The position numbers and the translations under genes are program-made. Positions 43,744 to 51,845 of a stretch of DNA of 64,000 nt are shown one piece after another. The stretch is from Trebonia sp964581815 (GTDB lineage: Bacteria > Actinomycetota > Actinomycetes > Streptosporangiales > Streptosporangiaceae). Position 1 is the first letter of the stretch. Every line of letters starts with the position of its first letter. The DNA lies in assembly GCA_964581815.1 (NCBI GenBank), contig CAZORE010000014.1, positions 28,960 to 92,959 on the forward strand. Reading direction: 5' to 3'. The notes under the pieces were generated by a model. The model saw nothing but the letters and a program-made list of their open reading frames with translations. It was not told the DNA's origin and searched no databases.

Positions 43744-44769
43744 ATGAGAGCATCCCCCTCTGAGGGGCAGGCCGACCCTCAACCGCTCACCAGTCCTGCG
43801 GGCCGAGGCGCGGCGGTCATCGAGACCACCGCGCTTACCAAGGTCTACCCGGGAAATGTCACCGCGCTCGCGGGCCTGACCGTCGCCTTCCCTTCCGGGG
43901 TCACCGGCCTCATCGGCGCTAACGGGGCAGGCAAGTCGACCCTGATCAAGGTCCTGCTCGGCCTGCTCGAGCCCACACAAGGCGCGGCGAAGGTCCTCGG
44001 TCACGACAGCGTCAAGGACGGGATGAAGATCAGGCAGCTGGTCGGCTACATGCCCGAGCACGACTGCCTGCCCACCGACATCACGGCGACCGAGTTCGTC
44101 ACGCACATGGGGCGCATGTCCGGCCTGCCGGCGACCGCCGCCAGGGAGCGTGCCGCCGAGTCGCTGCGCCACGTCGGCTTGCACGAGGAGCGCTACCGGC
44201 AGATCGGCACCTACTCGACCGGCATGAAGCAGCGGGTGAAGCTCGCCCAGGCCCTCGCGGGCGACCCGCGGCTGCTGCTGCTCGACGAGCCGACCAACGG
44301 CCTGGACCCGGCGGGCAGGAACGCGATGCTCGAGCTGATCGAGCGGATCGGGGCGGAGTTCGGCATCCCCATCGTGGTCGCCAGCCACCTGCTCGGCGAG
44401 ATCGAGCGGATCTGCGACGGCCTCGTCGCCATCGAGGCGGGCAGGCTGCTGCGGGCCGACACGATGGACAGCTTCACCCGGGCGAGCCAGACGCTCCTCA
44501 TCGAGGTCGACGACGGCGTGGACGCGCTCCGCGCGGAACTCGCCCGCCGCGGCCTGCGCGCCCGGCCGTACCAGCGGGCCCTGCTCGTGCCCATCGGCGG
44601 CGACGATACCTACGACGCGGTCCGCGACGCCATTGCCGCGCTCGGGCTGCCGCTCAGCCGCCTCGAGCAGCGCCGCCACCAGGTCGAGGAGATCTTCCGC
44701 GACGATGATCGCATCGCTGCGCCTGGTTCAGGCGAGCACGGTGAGCTGGAGGCCGCCGATGCCCACTAA
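43744..44769 (+). CDS. ABC transporter ATP-binding protein (first of two)
   Basis: 341 residues. Walker A IGANGAGKSTL, Q-loop YMPEHD, signature YSTGMKQRVKLAQAL, Walker B LLLLDEPTNGLDP, H-loop VASHLL. A ~100-residue C-terminal extension follows the nucleotide domain. First gene of a four-gene block ATPase-permease-ATPase-permease. No substrate-binding protein, so export or another outward function is likely. Overlaps the next gene by 11 bp. Confidence 0.93.
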   Translation: MRASPSEGQADPQPLTSPAGRGAAVIETTALTKVYPGNVTALAGLTVAFPSGVTGLIGANGAGKSTLIKVLLGLLEPTQGAAKVLGHDSVKDGMKIRQLVGYMPEHDCLPTDITATEFVTHMGRMSGLPATAARERAAESLRHVGLHEERYRQIGTYSTGMKQRVKLAQALAGDPRLLLLDEPTNGLDPAGRNAMLELIERIGAEFGIPIVVASHLLGEIERICDGLVAIEAGRLLRADTMDSFTRASQTLLIEVDDGVDALRAELARRGLRARPYQRALLVPIGGDDTYDAVRDAIAALGLPLSRLEQRRHQVEEIFRDDDRIAAPGSGEHGELEAADAH

Positions 44770-45742
44770 GTCGACAGCTGACATGTCAAGTGCGGGCCGC
44801 CCGTCCGCCCCGGGCGGGGTCATCCACGACCTCGGCTACCAGCGCTACGACGGCCCGCGCCTGGGCAGGTCGGGGATCGTCGCGGCGCTCGCCTGGCACA
44901 GCTTCCGCTCCGCGTACGGCTTCAGCCGCGGCGCGAAGGCCAAGATCCTCCCGGTGATCGCCATGATCGCGCTCTGCCTGCCCGCGGTGGTCAACGCGTT
45001 CGCCATGTCGAGGGGAAACCCCCGGGTCGTCGACTACGACACCTACAGCCCCGTGCTGCGCGATCTCGTGCTGACCGTGTTCGTCGCCGTGCAGGCGCCC
45101 GAACTGGTCAGTCGCGACCTGCGCAACCGGGTGCTGCCGCTGTACTTCTCCCGCCCGATCAAGCCGGGCGACTACCCGCTCGCCAAGTACCTCGGGTTCA
45201 CCGCCGCGATCCTCGTCCTGTTCGAGGTGCCGCTGCTGCTGCTCTACGGTGGCTCGGTCGCCAACGTGCACGGCGGCAGCGCGGTCTGGGCGCAGACGCG
45301 GGCGCTGATACCCGGCATGCTGCTCGGGCTCATGTGGGCCGTGTCGCTGGCCGCGATCGGCCTGTTCCTCGCGTCGCTGAGCGCCCGCCGCGGCCTGGCC
45401 ACCGGCACGGTGGCGATCGTGCTCCTGCTCACCTACACCCTCGCCGAGATCCTGCTTCAGATCGAGACCCAGAGCGCCATCAACTCGGGCGTCGTCAGGC
45501 CCGCCGGCCCGCCGGGCGTCTTCGTCGGCCCCCCAGTGGACCTCGCGGAGAAGGTGGCCGGCCTGTTCAGCCCGTTCACCCTCTTCGAGGGCGTGCGCCG
45601 GTGGCTGGGCGGCACCAGCACCGCCGACAACGTCCCTGCCCCCGGTGCCTTCGGCGTGGTCTACGCCCTCGTTCTGATCGCCATCGTGGCCTTGAGCCTG
45701 TACGGCCTGGCCGCCCGCTACCGGAGGGCCCGCCTGTCATGA
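44759..45742 (+). CDS. ABC-2 type permease, paired with the upstream ATPase
   Basis: 327 residues, ~6 membrane helices. N-terminal GVIHDLGYQRYDGPRLGRSGIVAALAWHSFR is typical of an actinobacterial ABC permease group, with PLYFSRPIKPGDYPLAKYLG ahead of the second helix. ATG 44759 with GGAGG 6 nt upstream. Translationally coupled to both neighbours. Confidence 0.88.
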   Translation: MPTKSTADMSSAGRPSAPGGVIHDLGYQRYDGPRLGRSGIVAALAWHSFRSAYGFSRGAKAKILPVIAMIALCLPAVVNAFAMSRGNPRVVDYDTYSPVLRDLVLTVFVAVQAPELVSRDLRNRVLPLYFSRPIKPGDYPLAKYLGFTAAILVLFEVPLLLLYGGSVANVHGGSAVWAQTRALIPGMLLGLMWAVSLAAIGLFLASLSARRGLATGTVAIVLLLTYTLAEILLQIETQSAINSGVVRPAGPPGVFVGPPVDLAEKVAGLFSPFTLFEGVRRWLGGTSTADNVPAPGAFGVVYALVLIAIVALSLYGLAARYRRARLS

Positions 45743-46650
45743 CGACCATCGAGTTCCGCAACGTCAGCCGCTGGTACGGCAACGTGGTGGCGGTCAACGA
45801 CATCACCATGGACATCGGTCCCGGCGTGACCGGCCTGCTCGGCCCGAACGGCGCGGGCAAGTCCACGATCCTGCACATGATCGCCGGGTTCCTCGAGCCG
45901 TCCAAGGGGACGCTCACCCTCGGCGGCACCGCGACGTGGAAGAACCCGGAGGTCTACCGCCGCCTCGGCCTCGTACCCGAGCGCGACTCGGTCTACGCCT
46001 TCCTCACCGGCGCCCAGTTCGTCACCGCGACGGCGAAGCTGCACAAGCTCCCCGACCCGGGGCGGTCGGCCGCGTGGGCGATCGGGCTGACCGAGATGGC
46101 CGAGGCGCAGGACCGCAAGATCGCCACCTACTCCAAGGGCATGCGGCAGCGCATCAAGGTCGCCGCGGCCCTCGTCCATGACCCGGAGATCCTGCTGCTC
46201 GACGAGCCGTTCAACGGCATGGACCCCAGGCAGCGGCTGCACATGATGGACCTGCTCGCCCGGCTCGGCGATGAGGGCAGGACGATCCTGTTCTCCTCGC
46301 ACATCCTTGAAGAGGTGGAGCGGCTGTCCGGGACGATCCAGGTCATGGTCGCGGGCCGCCTCGCCGCGTCCGGCGACTTCCGCGCCATCCGTCGCCTGAT
46401 GACCAGCCGTCCGCACGTGTTCCACGTGAGGACCACCGACGACCGGCGGCTTGCGGCCGCCCTGGTCGGCCGGGACTACACGCACGCGGTCGAGCTGACG
46501 GCCAAGGGCCTGCAGGTGCGGACGTCTGACTTCGGCGCGTTCTGCGAGCAGATCGCCGTCATCACCCGCGACGAGAACATCCGGCTGACCGAGCTGCTGC
46601 CCACCGACGAGTCGCTGGAAAGCGTCTTCGGCTACCTGATCGCGAACTAG
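45739..46650 (+). CDS. ABC transporter ATP-binding protein (second)
   Basis: 303 residues. Walker A LLGPNGAGKSTIL, Q-loop LVPERDSV, signature YSKGMRQRIKVAAAL, Walker B LLLDEPFNGMDP, H-loop FSSHIL, plus a C-terminal domain. Distinct from the first ATPase, so this is not a simple duplicate. ATG overlaps the permease stop (ATGA). Confidence 0.93.
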   Translation: MTTIEFRNVSRWYGNVVAVNDITMDIGPGVTGLLGPNGAGKSTILHMIAGFLEPSKGTLTLGGTATWKNPEVYRRLGLVPERDSVYAFLTGAQFVTATAKLHKLPDPGRSAAWAIGLTEMAEAQDRKIATYSKGMRQRIKVAAALVHDPEILLLDEPFNGMDPRQRLHMMDLLARLGDEGRTILFSSHILEEVERLSGTIQVMVAGRLAASGDFRAIRRLMTSRPHVFHVRTTDDRRLAAALVGRDYTHAVELTAKGLQVRTSDFGAFCEQIAVITRDENIRLTELLPTDESLESVFGYLIAN

Positions 46651-46661
46651 GAGACTCTGCG

Positions 46662-47381
46662 ATGTTCAACCCGGTAGTCGCGGGCATCACGGTCCGCGCC
46701 ACGCTCGGCCGCAGGCGCGCGATCCTGTTCGCGATCCCCGCCGTGATCCTGATCGCGCTCACGCTGATCCTGCGGGCGTCCCATCCCGCCGCCCTGGCCT
46801 GGCCAGACCAGGTGCTCGGCGACTTCGGCTTCTCGGTGCTCTTGCCGCTCACCGCGCTGATCATCGGCACCGGCGTGCTCGGTGCCGAGATCGACGACGG
46901 CAGCGTGGTGCACCTGCTGGCCACCCCGGTCCGCCGGGCCGACGTGATCATCACCAAGTTCGCCGTCGCCGCCGGCCTGACCGCGCTGTTCGCCGCCGTG
47001 CCGGAGCTGATCGCGGGCCTGCTCGCGCCGCACGCCGGCAAGCTAGCCTGGGCCCTGTTCGTCGGCGCCCTGGTCGGTGCCGTCGTCTACTCGGCGGTCT
47101 TCGTGCTCGCCTCGGTGGTGACCTCCCGCGCGATCGCGTTCGGCCTGCTGTACGTGGCGATCTGGGAGGGCCTGCTCAGCAACCTGGTCGGCGGCGTCCG
47201 CATCCTGTCGATCGCGCACTACGCGCTCGGCGTCGCCAACGCCATCTACCCCGACCAGAACCTCCAGGCTGGCCTGGGCCTGTCCACGTCCCTGATCCTC
47301 GGCGCCGTGATCACGGTCGGCGGCCTGTACCTGGCCACCCGCCGCCTGCAAGCCTTCTCCCTCACCGGCGACCCCGCCTAG
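46662..47381 (+). CDS. ABC-2 type permease, paired with the second ATPase
   Basis: 239 residues, about six hydrophobic helices with LGAEIDDGSVVHLLATPVRRADVIITKF, the ABC-2 loop contacting the ATPase. Last gene of the four-gene block and 50 bp from the convergent trpD end. Substrate unknown. Confidence 0.88.
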   Translation: MFNPVVAGITVRATLGRRRAILFAIPAVILIALTLILRASHPAALAWPDQVLGDFGFSVLLPLTALIIGTGVLGAEIDDGSVVHLLATPVRRADVIITKFAVAAGLTALFAAVPELIAGLLAPHAGKLAWALFVGALVGAVVYSAVFVLASVVTSRAIAFGLLYVAIWEGLLSNLVGGVRILSIAHYALGVANAIYPDQNLQAGLGLSTSLILGAVITVGGLYLATRRLQAFSLTGDPA

Positions 47382-47431
47382 CGACCCCGCCAGCAGCAAG
47401 AAGCGCGCAGCGCTCAGCCGCGCGTCACCGC

Positions 47432-48538
47432 TTAGCCGCGGGGATGCTGTGCGCTTAGTCGGCTGCTCGTGTCCACCCAGCGGGCGAGCAGGGCCGTCGC
47501 GGCGCCGGAGTCGATGGCCGCGGCGGCGCGGGCCAGGCCCTCAGACAGCGCCTTGACGAGCGCCTCGCCCGTCGCCGCGGCGGTCGCGGCCGGGTCGGCG
47601 GTCCTCGCGGCCGCCACGGCGCCGAGCCCCTCGGCGGCGGCCACCGCGGCGGCCGCGTTGAGCAGCACGATGTCCCGCACCGGGCCGCCTTGACCGGCCA
47701 GCACGGCGCGGGCCACGGCGGCGTTGTGCGCCGGGTTGCCGCCGCGCAGGTCGTCCAGGGAGGCGCGGGGAAGCCCGAGCGAAGCGGGGTCGAAGGATGT
47801 CTCGGTCACCGTGCCGTCGACGGCGACCCAGACGACGGACGGGCCGATGGTGCTCAGCTCGTCGAGCCCGCCGCCGTGGAACACCAGCGCGGAGACGCCG
47901 CGCCCGGCGTACACGCCGGCCAGCACCGGCCCCATCGTCGGGTCCGCGACGCCGACCGCGAGCGACGACGGCCGGGCCGGGTTGGTGAGCGGCCCCAGGT
48001 AGTTGAACGAGGTCGGCACGCCGAGCTGGGCGCGCACCGGGCCCGCGTGCCGCAGCGAGGAGTGGTAGAGCGCCGCGAACAGGAACGCCACGCCGGTCTC
48101 CGCGAACAGCGCCTCGGTCGCCGCGGCCGGCAGGTCGATCACCACCCCGAGCGCCTCGAGCACGTCCGCCGAGCCGCTGGCCGACGAGGCCGCCCGGTTG
48201 CCGTGCTTGACGATCGGCACGCCGGCGGACGCGGTCACGATCGCCGCCATCGTGGACACGTTCACCGAGTGGGAGCCGTCGCCCCCGCTGCCGACCAGGT
48301 CGGTGACCGGCCCGGGGATGCTGATCGGCGTCGCGTGACTGAGCATCGACGCGGCCAGGCCGGACATCTCCGCGGGGGTCTCGCCCTTGGCCCGCAGCGC
48401 CACGCCGAACCCGGCGATCTGCGCCGGGGTGGCGGCGCCCTCCATGATCTCGTTCATGGCCCAGGCGGCCTGCTCGGCGGTCAGCGCCTGCCTGCCGATC
48501 AGCGCGCGGATCAGCGCGGGCCAGCTCGGTGTGTCCAT
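47432..48538 (-). CDS. trpD: Anthranilate phosphoribosyltransferase
   Basis: 368 residues; tryptophan pathway step joining anthranilate and PRPP. Signatures: GSGGDGSHSVNVSTMAAIV (PRPP loop), KHGNRAASSASGSADVLEALG and the DELSTIGPS region with catalytic/metal acidic residues. C-terminus rich in Ala. No other trp genes adjoin; in actinobacteria this trpD commonly sits alone beside ctaE. Confidence 0.94.
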   Translation of the reverse strand: MDTPSWPALIRALIGRQALTAEQAAWAMNEIMEGAATPAQIAGFGVALRAKGETPAEMSGLAASMLSHATPISIPGPVTDLVGSGGDGSHSVNVSTMAAIVTASAGVPIVKHGNRAASSASGSADVLEALGVVIDLPAAATEALFAETGVAFLFAALYHSSLRHAGPVRAQLGVPTSFNYLGPLTNPARPSSLAVGVADPTMGPVLAGVYAGRGVSALVFHGGGLDELSTIGPSVVWVAVDGTVTETSFDPASLGLPRASLDDLRGGNPAHNAAVARAVLAGQGGPVRDIVLLNAAAAVAAAEGLGAVAAARTADPAATAAATGEALVKALSEGLARAAAAIDSGAATALLARWVDTSSRLSAQHPRG

Positions 48539-48741
48539 CGGTCAGCACCTATTCGAGAGGACGGAGGGAATGATGAAGATGAGGAACGAGAGGTTGCGAT
48601 GCCTGCCGCCACCCGCTCACCGGGAGCCCCGTCGGCGTCGGCGGCGGGCGGCGCCCATGTTGCTTCACCGTCTTCTTGCTAGCCGCCGGCGGCTCGTCCG
48701 GGGCCCGGCGGCAGTGTTGCCAGTGACGCGGGGGATTTTTG

Positions 48742-49137
48742 TTACTGAGCTGTGATGGCGGCCGCGCGGGAGCGCATCAGCGCCGCCAGCTCCCTGGCCA
48801 GCGCGACCGGGTCGATGGGGTGGCTGATCACCGCGTCGGCCTTCGACCAGGTGGCGAGCCAGCGATCGTCTGGCCGGCCGATGATCAGCAGCACGGGCGG
48901 GCAGTTATAGATCTCGTCCTTCGCCTGGCGGCTGATGCCCATGCCACCGGCCGGCTGCGCCTCGCCGTCGAGCACCATAACGTCGGTGCCACCCGCGTCG
49001 AGCAGTCGGAACAGGGCAGGCGAGGTCGCCACCTCGATGATCTCCGCGTCCGGCGCGTCGGGGGCCGGGGATGAGCCGATGGCGAGCTTCATCGCGGCCC
49101 GCGTGTCGGCGTCGTGACTGTACACAACGACCTTCAT
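48742..49137 (-). CDS. Receiver-like (pseudo-receiver) protein
   Basis: 131 residues in a CheY-like fold: Asp9/Asp11 in YSHDADTRAAM and Asp57 in VMVLDGEAQ align with the acidic pocket. The usual Ser/Thr (LLIIGRPDD) and Lys (SKADAVISHPID) of active receivers appear replaced, so phosphorylation may be weak or absent. No output domain. Conserved next to ctaE in actinobacteria; role unknown. Confidence 0.75.
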   Translation of the reverse strand: MKVVVYSHDADTRAAMKLAIGSSPAPDAPDAEIIEVATSPALFRLLDAGGTDVMVLDGEAQPAGGMGISRQAKDEIYNCPPVLLIIGRPDDRWLATWSKADAVISHPIDPVALARELAALMRSRAAAITAQ

Positions 49138-49157
49138 GCAGCAGATCCTACTGTCAC

Positions 49158-49220
49158 CACCCGGGGGGACGACCCCCCGTACCCCCCGGTGTCGCGGTCC
49201 GCGGGCGATCCGTACGCCCG
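49158..49220 (+). repeat. Dispersed palindromic repeat, copy D (short apex)
   Basis: 5' module CCGGGGGG-ACGA-CCCCCCG (49161-49179), then TACCCCCCGGTGTCGCGG. The second hairpin is reduced to CGGGCG (49202-49207) / CGCCCG (49215-49220) around ATCCGTA; the A5 loop is missing. It lies in the divergent region between the receiver-like gene and ctaE. Confidence 0.75.
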
Positions 49221-49286
49221 ATGTCCTGGGCGGCCGGAGGCGAAAACTGGGGGTCGGCTGCGGATCCCCTACGGGGTGTCGTAATA

Positions 49287-49937
49287 ATGACCTTCGTGGC
49301 TACAGCATCCGTGACCGGGCCGGTACCGCGTACCCCGGCCAGTCGACCGAACCTGGTGAGCGTGGGCACCATCATCTGGTTGTCCAGCGAGCTCATGTTC
49401 TTCGCTGCGCTGTTTGCGATGTACTTCACGATCCGCTCGGTCGATAAAGGCCAGGGCCTGCCATGGCCGATGGCTCATCTGAACCTCCCGCTCGGCTCGA
49501 CGAACACCACCGTGCTCGTGTTGTCCAGTGTGACCTGCCAGATGGGCGTATTCGCGGTTGAGCGTGGCCAGATCAGGCGGGCGGCGTCGATGTGGAACGT
49601 CGCGAAGTGGGGCCTGCGCGAGTGGTACGTGCTGTCCTTCCTCATGGGCCTCTACTTCGTTCTCGGCCAGGCGTACGAGTACACGCAGCTGGTCAAGGAA
49701 GACCACCTGACGATCTCGTCGAGCAACTACGGCTCGGTGTTCTACCTGACCACCGGGTTCCACGGGCTGCACGTGACCGGCGGTCTTATCGCGTTCCTCT
49801 TCTTGCTCGGGCGTACCTACGCCGCCAAGAGATTCACTCATGAGCAGCAGGTCAGCGCGATCGTTGTGTCTTATTACTGGCACTTCGTCGACGTCGTCTG
49901 GATTGGCCTGTTCACGACCATCTACCTCATCCAGTAA
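49287..49937 (+). CDS. ctaE: Cytochrome c oxidase subunit III
   Basis: 216 residues, 5 membrane helices. GTIIWLSSELMFFAALFAMYFTIR, GSVFYLTTGFHGLHVTGG and SYYWHFVDVVWIGLF are standard for short actinobacterial CtaE. Start ATG 49287. First gene of the ctaE-qcrC-A-B unit; 14 bp from qcrC. Confidence 0.97.
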   Translation: MTFVATASVTGPVPRTPASRPNLVSVGTIIWLSSELMFFAALFAMYFTIRSVDKGQGLPWPMAHLNLPLGSTNTTVLVLSSVTCQMGVFAVERGQIRRAASMWNVAKWGLREWYVLSFLMGLYFVLGQAYEYTQLVKEDHLTISSSNYGSVFYLTTGFHGLHVTGGLIAFLFLLGRTYAAKRFTHEQQVSAIVVSYYWHFVDVVWIGLFTTIYLIQ

Positions 49938-49951
49938 GCAGGGGACACGGA

Positions 49952-50782
49952 GTGAGTTCGATCATCTCCCGGCGCAGGCACCCGGCCGCTGGCTACGCCG
50001 CGGTCGCTAGTGGCCTTGTCATGGCTGGGGTGCTGTACGGCGCCTTCTCCGCGGGCGGCGCGTCGGCGGCGGCGCCCGCCCAGCAATCGACCCAGGTCGA
50101 GCAGGGTCAGGCACTGTTCGAATCCAGCTGCTCCTCGTGCCACGGGCTCGACGCCCAGGGCACGACGGTGGCTCCGAGCCTGATCGGGGCCGGCGCGGCC
50201 GCGGTGGACTTCCAGATGTCGACGGGCCGCATGCCCGCCAAGGAGCTCGGCGCCGAGAACGACCGCAAGCCGCAGGAGGAGTTCACCCAGGCGCAGATCT
50301 ACGCCATCGCGGCCTGGGTCGCGTCGCTCGGCGGCGGCCCGGCCATCCCGAGCCCGGAGATGGTCTCCACGGCCGGCGCGAACACGGCGCTCGGCTCGGA
50401 GCTGTTCAGCACGAACTGCGCCCAGTGCCACGGCTTCGCCGGCGCGGGCGGCGCGCTGACCTACGGCAAGAACGCGCCGTCGCTTAACGCGTCGACGCCC
50501 ACCCAGATCTACGAGGCGATGCTGACCGGCCCCGAGGCCATGCCGGTCTTCGGCGACGGGACGATCACCCCGGCCGAGAAGCGCGACATGATCGCCTACA
50601 TCGACGCCACGCGGAACGAGGCCAACCCCGGCGGCTTCTCGCTCGGGCGCACCGGGACGGTCACCGAGGGCCTCCTCGGCTGGCTCGGCGGCCTCGGCTT
50701 CCTCGTGTTCATCGCCATGTGGCTCACCGCGAAGCGGCGAGACCACCTCAAGGCTGAATCGGAGAGCAGCAGTCATGAGTGA
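49952..50782 (+). CDS. qcrC: Dihaem cytochrome c subunit of the bc1 complex
   Basis: 276 residues: N-terminal membrane anchor, two haem c sites CSSCH (~60) and CAQCH (~157), axial Met candidates, and a C-terminal membrane helix. It relays electrons directly from bc1 to oxidase in the actinobacterial supercomplex, so no separate cytochrome c is needed. GTG start; overlaps qcrA by 8 bp. Confidence 0.97.
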   Translation: MSSIISRRRHPAAGYAAVASGLVMAGVLYGAFSAGGASAAAPAQQSTQVEQGQALFESSCSSCHGLDAQGTTVAPSLIGAGAAAVDFQMSTGRMPAKELGAENDRKPQEEFTQAQIYAIAAWVASLGGGPAIPSPEMVSTAGANTALGSELFSTNCAQCHGFAGAGGALTYGKNAPSLNASTPTQIYEAMLTGPEAMPVFGDGTITPAEKRDMIAYIDATRNEANPGGFSLGRTGTVTEGLLGWLGGLGFLVFIAMWLTAKRRDHLKAESESSSHE

Positions 50783-51845
50783 GACACCGGAGGAGCCAGC
50801 AGGCCCGCGCCGGGTCATCGGCACTCCCTCGCCCGCCCCGACGGCGGTCGACGTCGCCCCGCCGCCGTCGGAGCCGGCGTTCTCCGCCGAGCCGCCGGCC
50901 CTCAGGCACGCCAAGAACGCCGAGCGGGTGGCCGCGGCACTGTTCGTGCTCGCCTTCCTGGCCGGCTGCGGCTTCATCGCCGCCTACATCAGCCTCGAGG
51001 TCGGCATCGCCACGCTGCCCAAGGGCGCCGACCCGGTCGTCGCCGCGCTGCGCTCCAACATGGCGCTCGGCACCTCGCTCACGGTCGCGCTGCTCGCGCT
51101 GGGCGCCGGCTCGATCATCTGGGTCCGGCACCTCACCCCGGACATCGAGATCGCGGAGGAGCGGCACGACCTGAACTCCGCGCCGGCCGACCGGGCCGCC
51201 TTCAAGAAGGACTTCGCCGAGGGCGCCGCGATGTCCCAGATCACCCGGCGGCCGCTGCTGCGCCGCACGATGCTGCTGGCCACCGCGCCGCTGGCGCTCG
51301 CGCCGCTCGTGCTGCTGCGCGACCTCGGCCCGCTGCCGCAGACCGACCTGCGGCACACGGTGTGGCGGAAGGGGCTGCACGCGGTGACGCTCGGCGGGCT
51401 GCGCCGGCTGCGGCCGGCCGACATGTCCACCCCGGGCAGCATGATCACGGTCATCCCCGAGGGGTACCAGGACGACGACAACGCCCTCGCCAAGGCGGGG
51501 GTGATCCTCATCAAGTTCGCGGCCGGCGAGCTGCACGTCCCGACGAACTACGACGGCGGGACGCTGGTGTCGACGATGAACTGGACGATCGACAACATCG
51601 TCGCCTACTCCAAGATCTGCACCCACGTGGGCTGCCCGGTCGCGCTGTACGAGCAGACCACGCACCACATCCTGTGCCCGTGCCACCAGTCGACCTTCGA
51701 CGCGGCCAACGGCGCGAACGTCATCTTCGGCCCGGCGGCGCGGGCGCTGCCGCAGCTGCCGCTGATGCTGGACTCCGAGGGTTACATCGTGGCGGCGAGC
51801 GACTTCACGCAGCCGGTGGGCCCGAGCTTCTGGGAGCGCGGATGA
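50775..51845 (+). CDS. qcrA: Rieske iron-sulfur subunit of the bc1 complex
   Basis: 356 residues with a long N-terminus, three membrane helices (an actinobacterial trait) and the 2Fe-2S domain CTHVGCP...CPCHQSTFD (~residues 280-310). Accepts electrons from menaquinol. ATG 50775 within the qcrC end; stop overlaps qcrB. Confidence 0.97.
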   Translation: MSETPEEPAGPRRVIGTPSPAPTAVDVAPPPSEPAFSAEPPALRHAKNAERVAAALFVLAFLAGCGFIAAYISLEVGIATLPKGADPVVAALRSNMALGTSLTVALLALGAGSIIWVRHLTPDIEIAEERHDLNSAPADRAAFKKDFAEGAAMSQITRRPLLRRTMLLATAPLALAPLVLLRDLGPLPQTDLRHTVWRKGLHAVTLGGLRRLRPADMSTPGSMITVIPEGYQDDDNALAKAGVILIKFAAGELHVPTNYDGGTLVSTMNWTIDNIVAYSKICTHVGCPVALYEQTTHHILCPCHQSTFDAANGANVIFGPAARALPQLPLMLDSEGYIVAASDFTQPVGPSFWERG

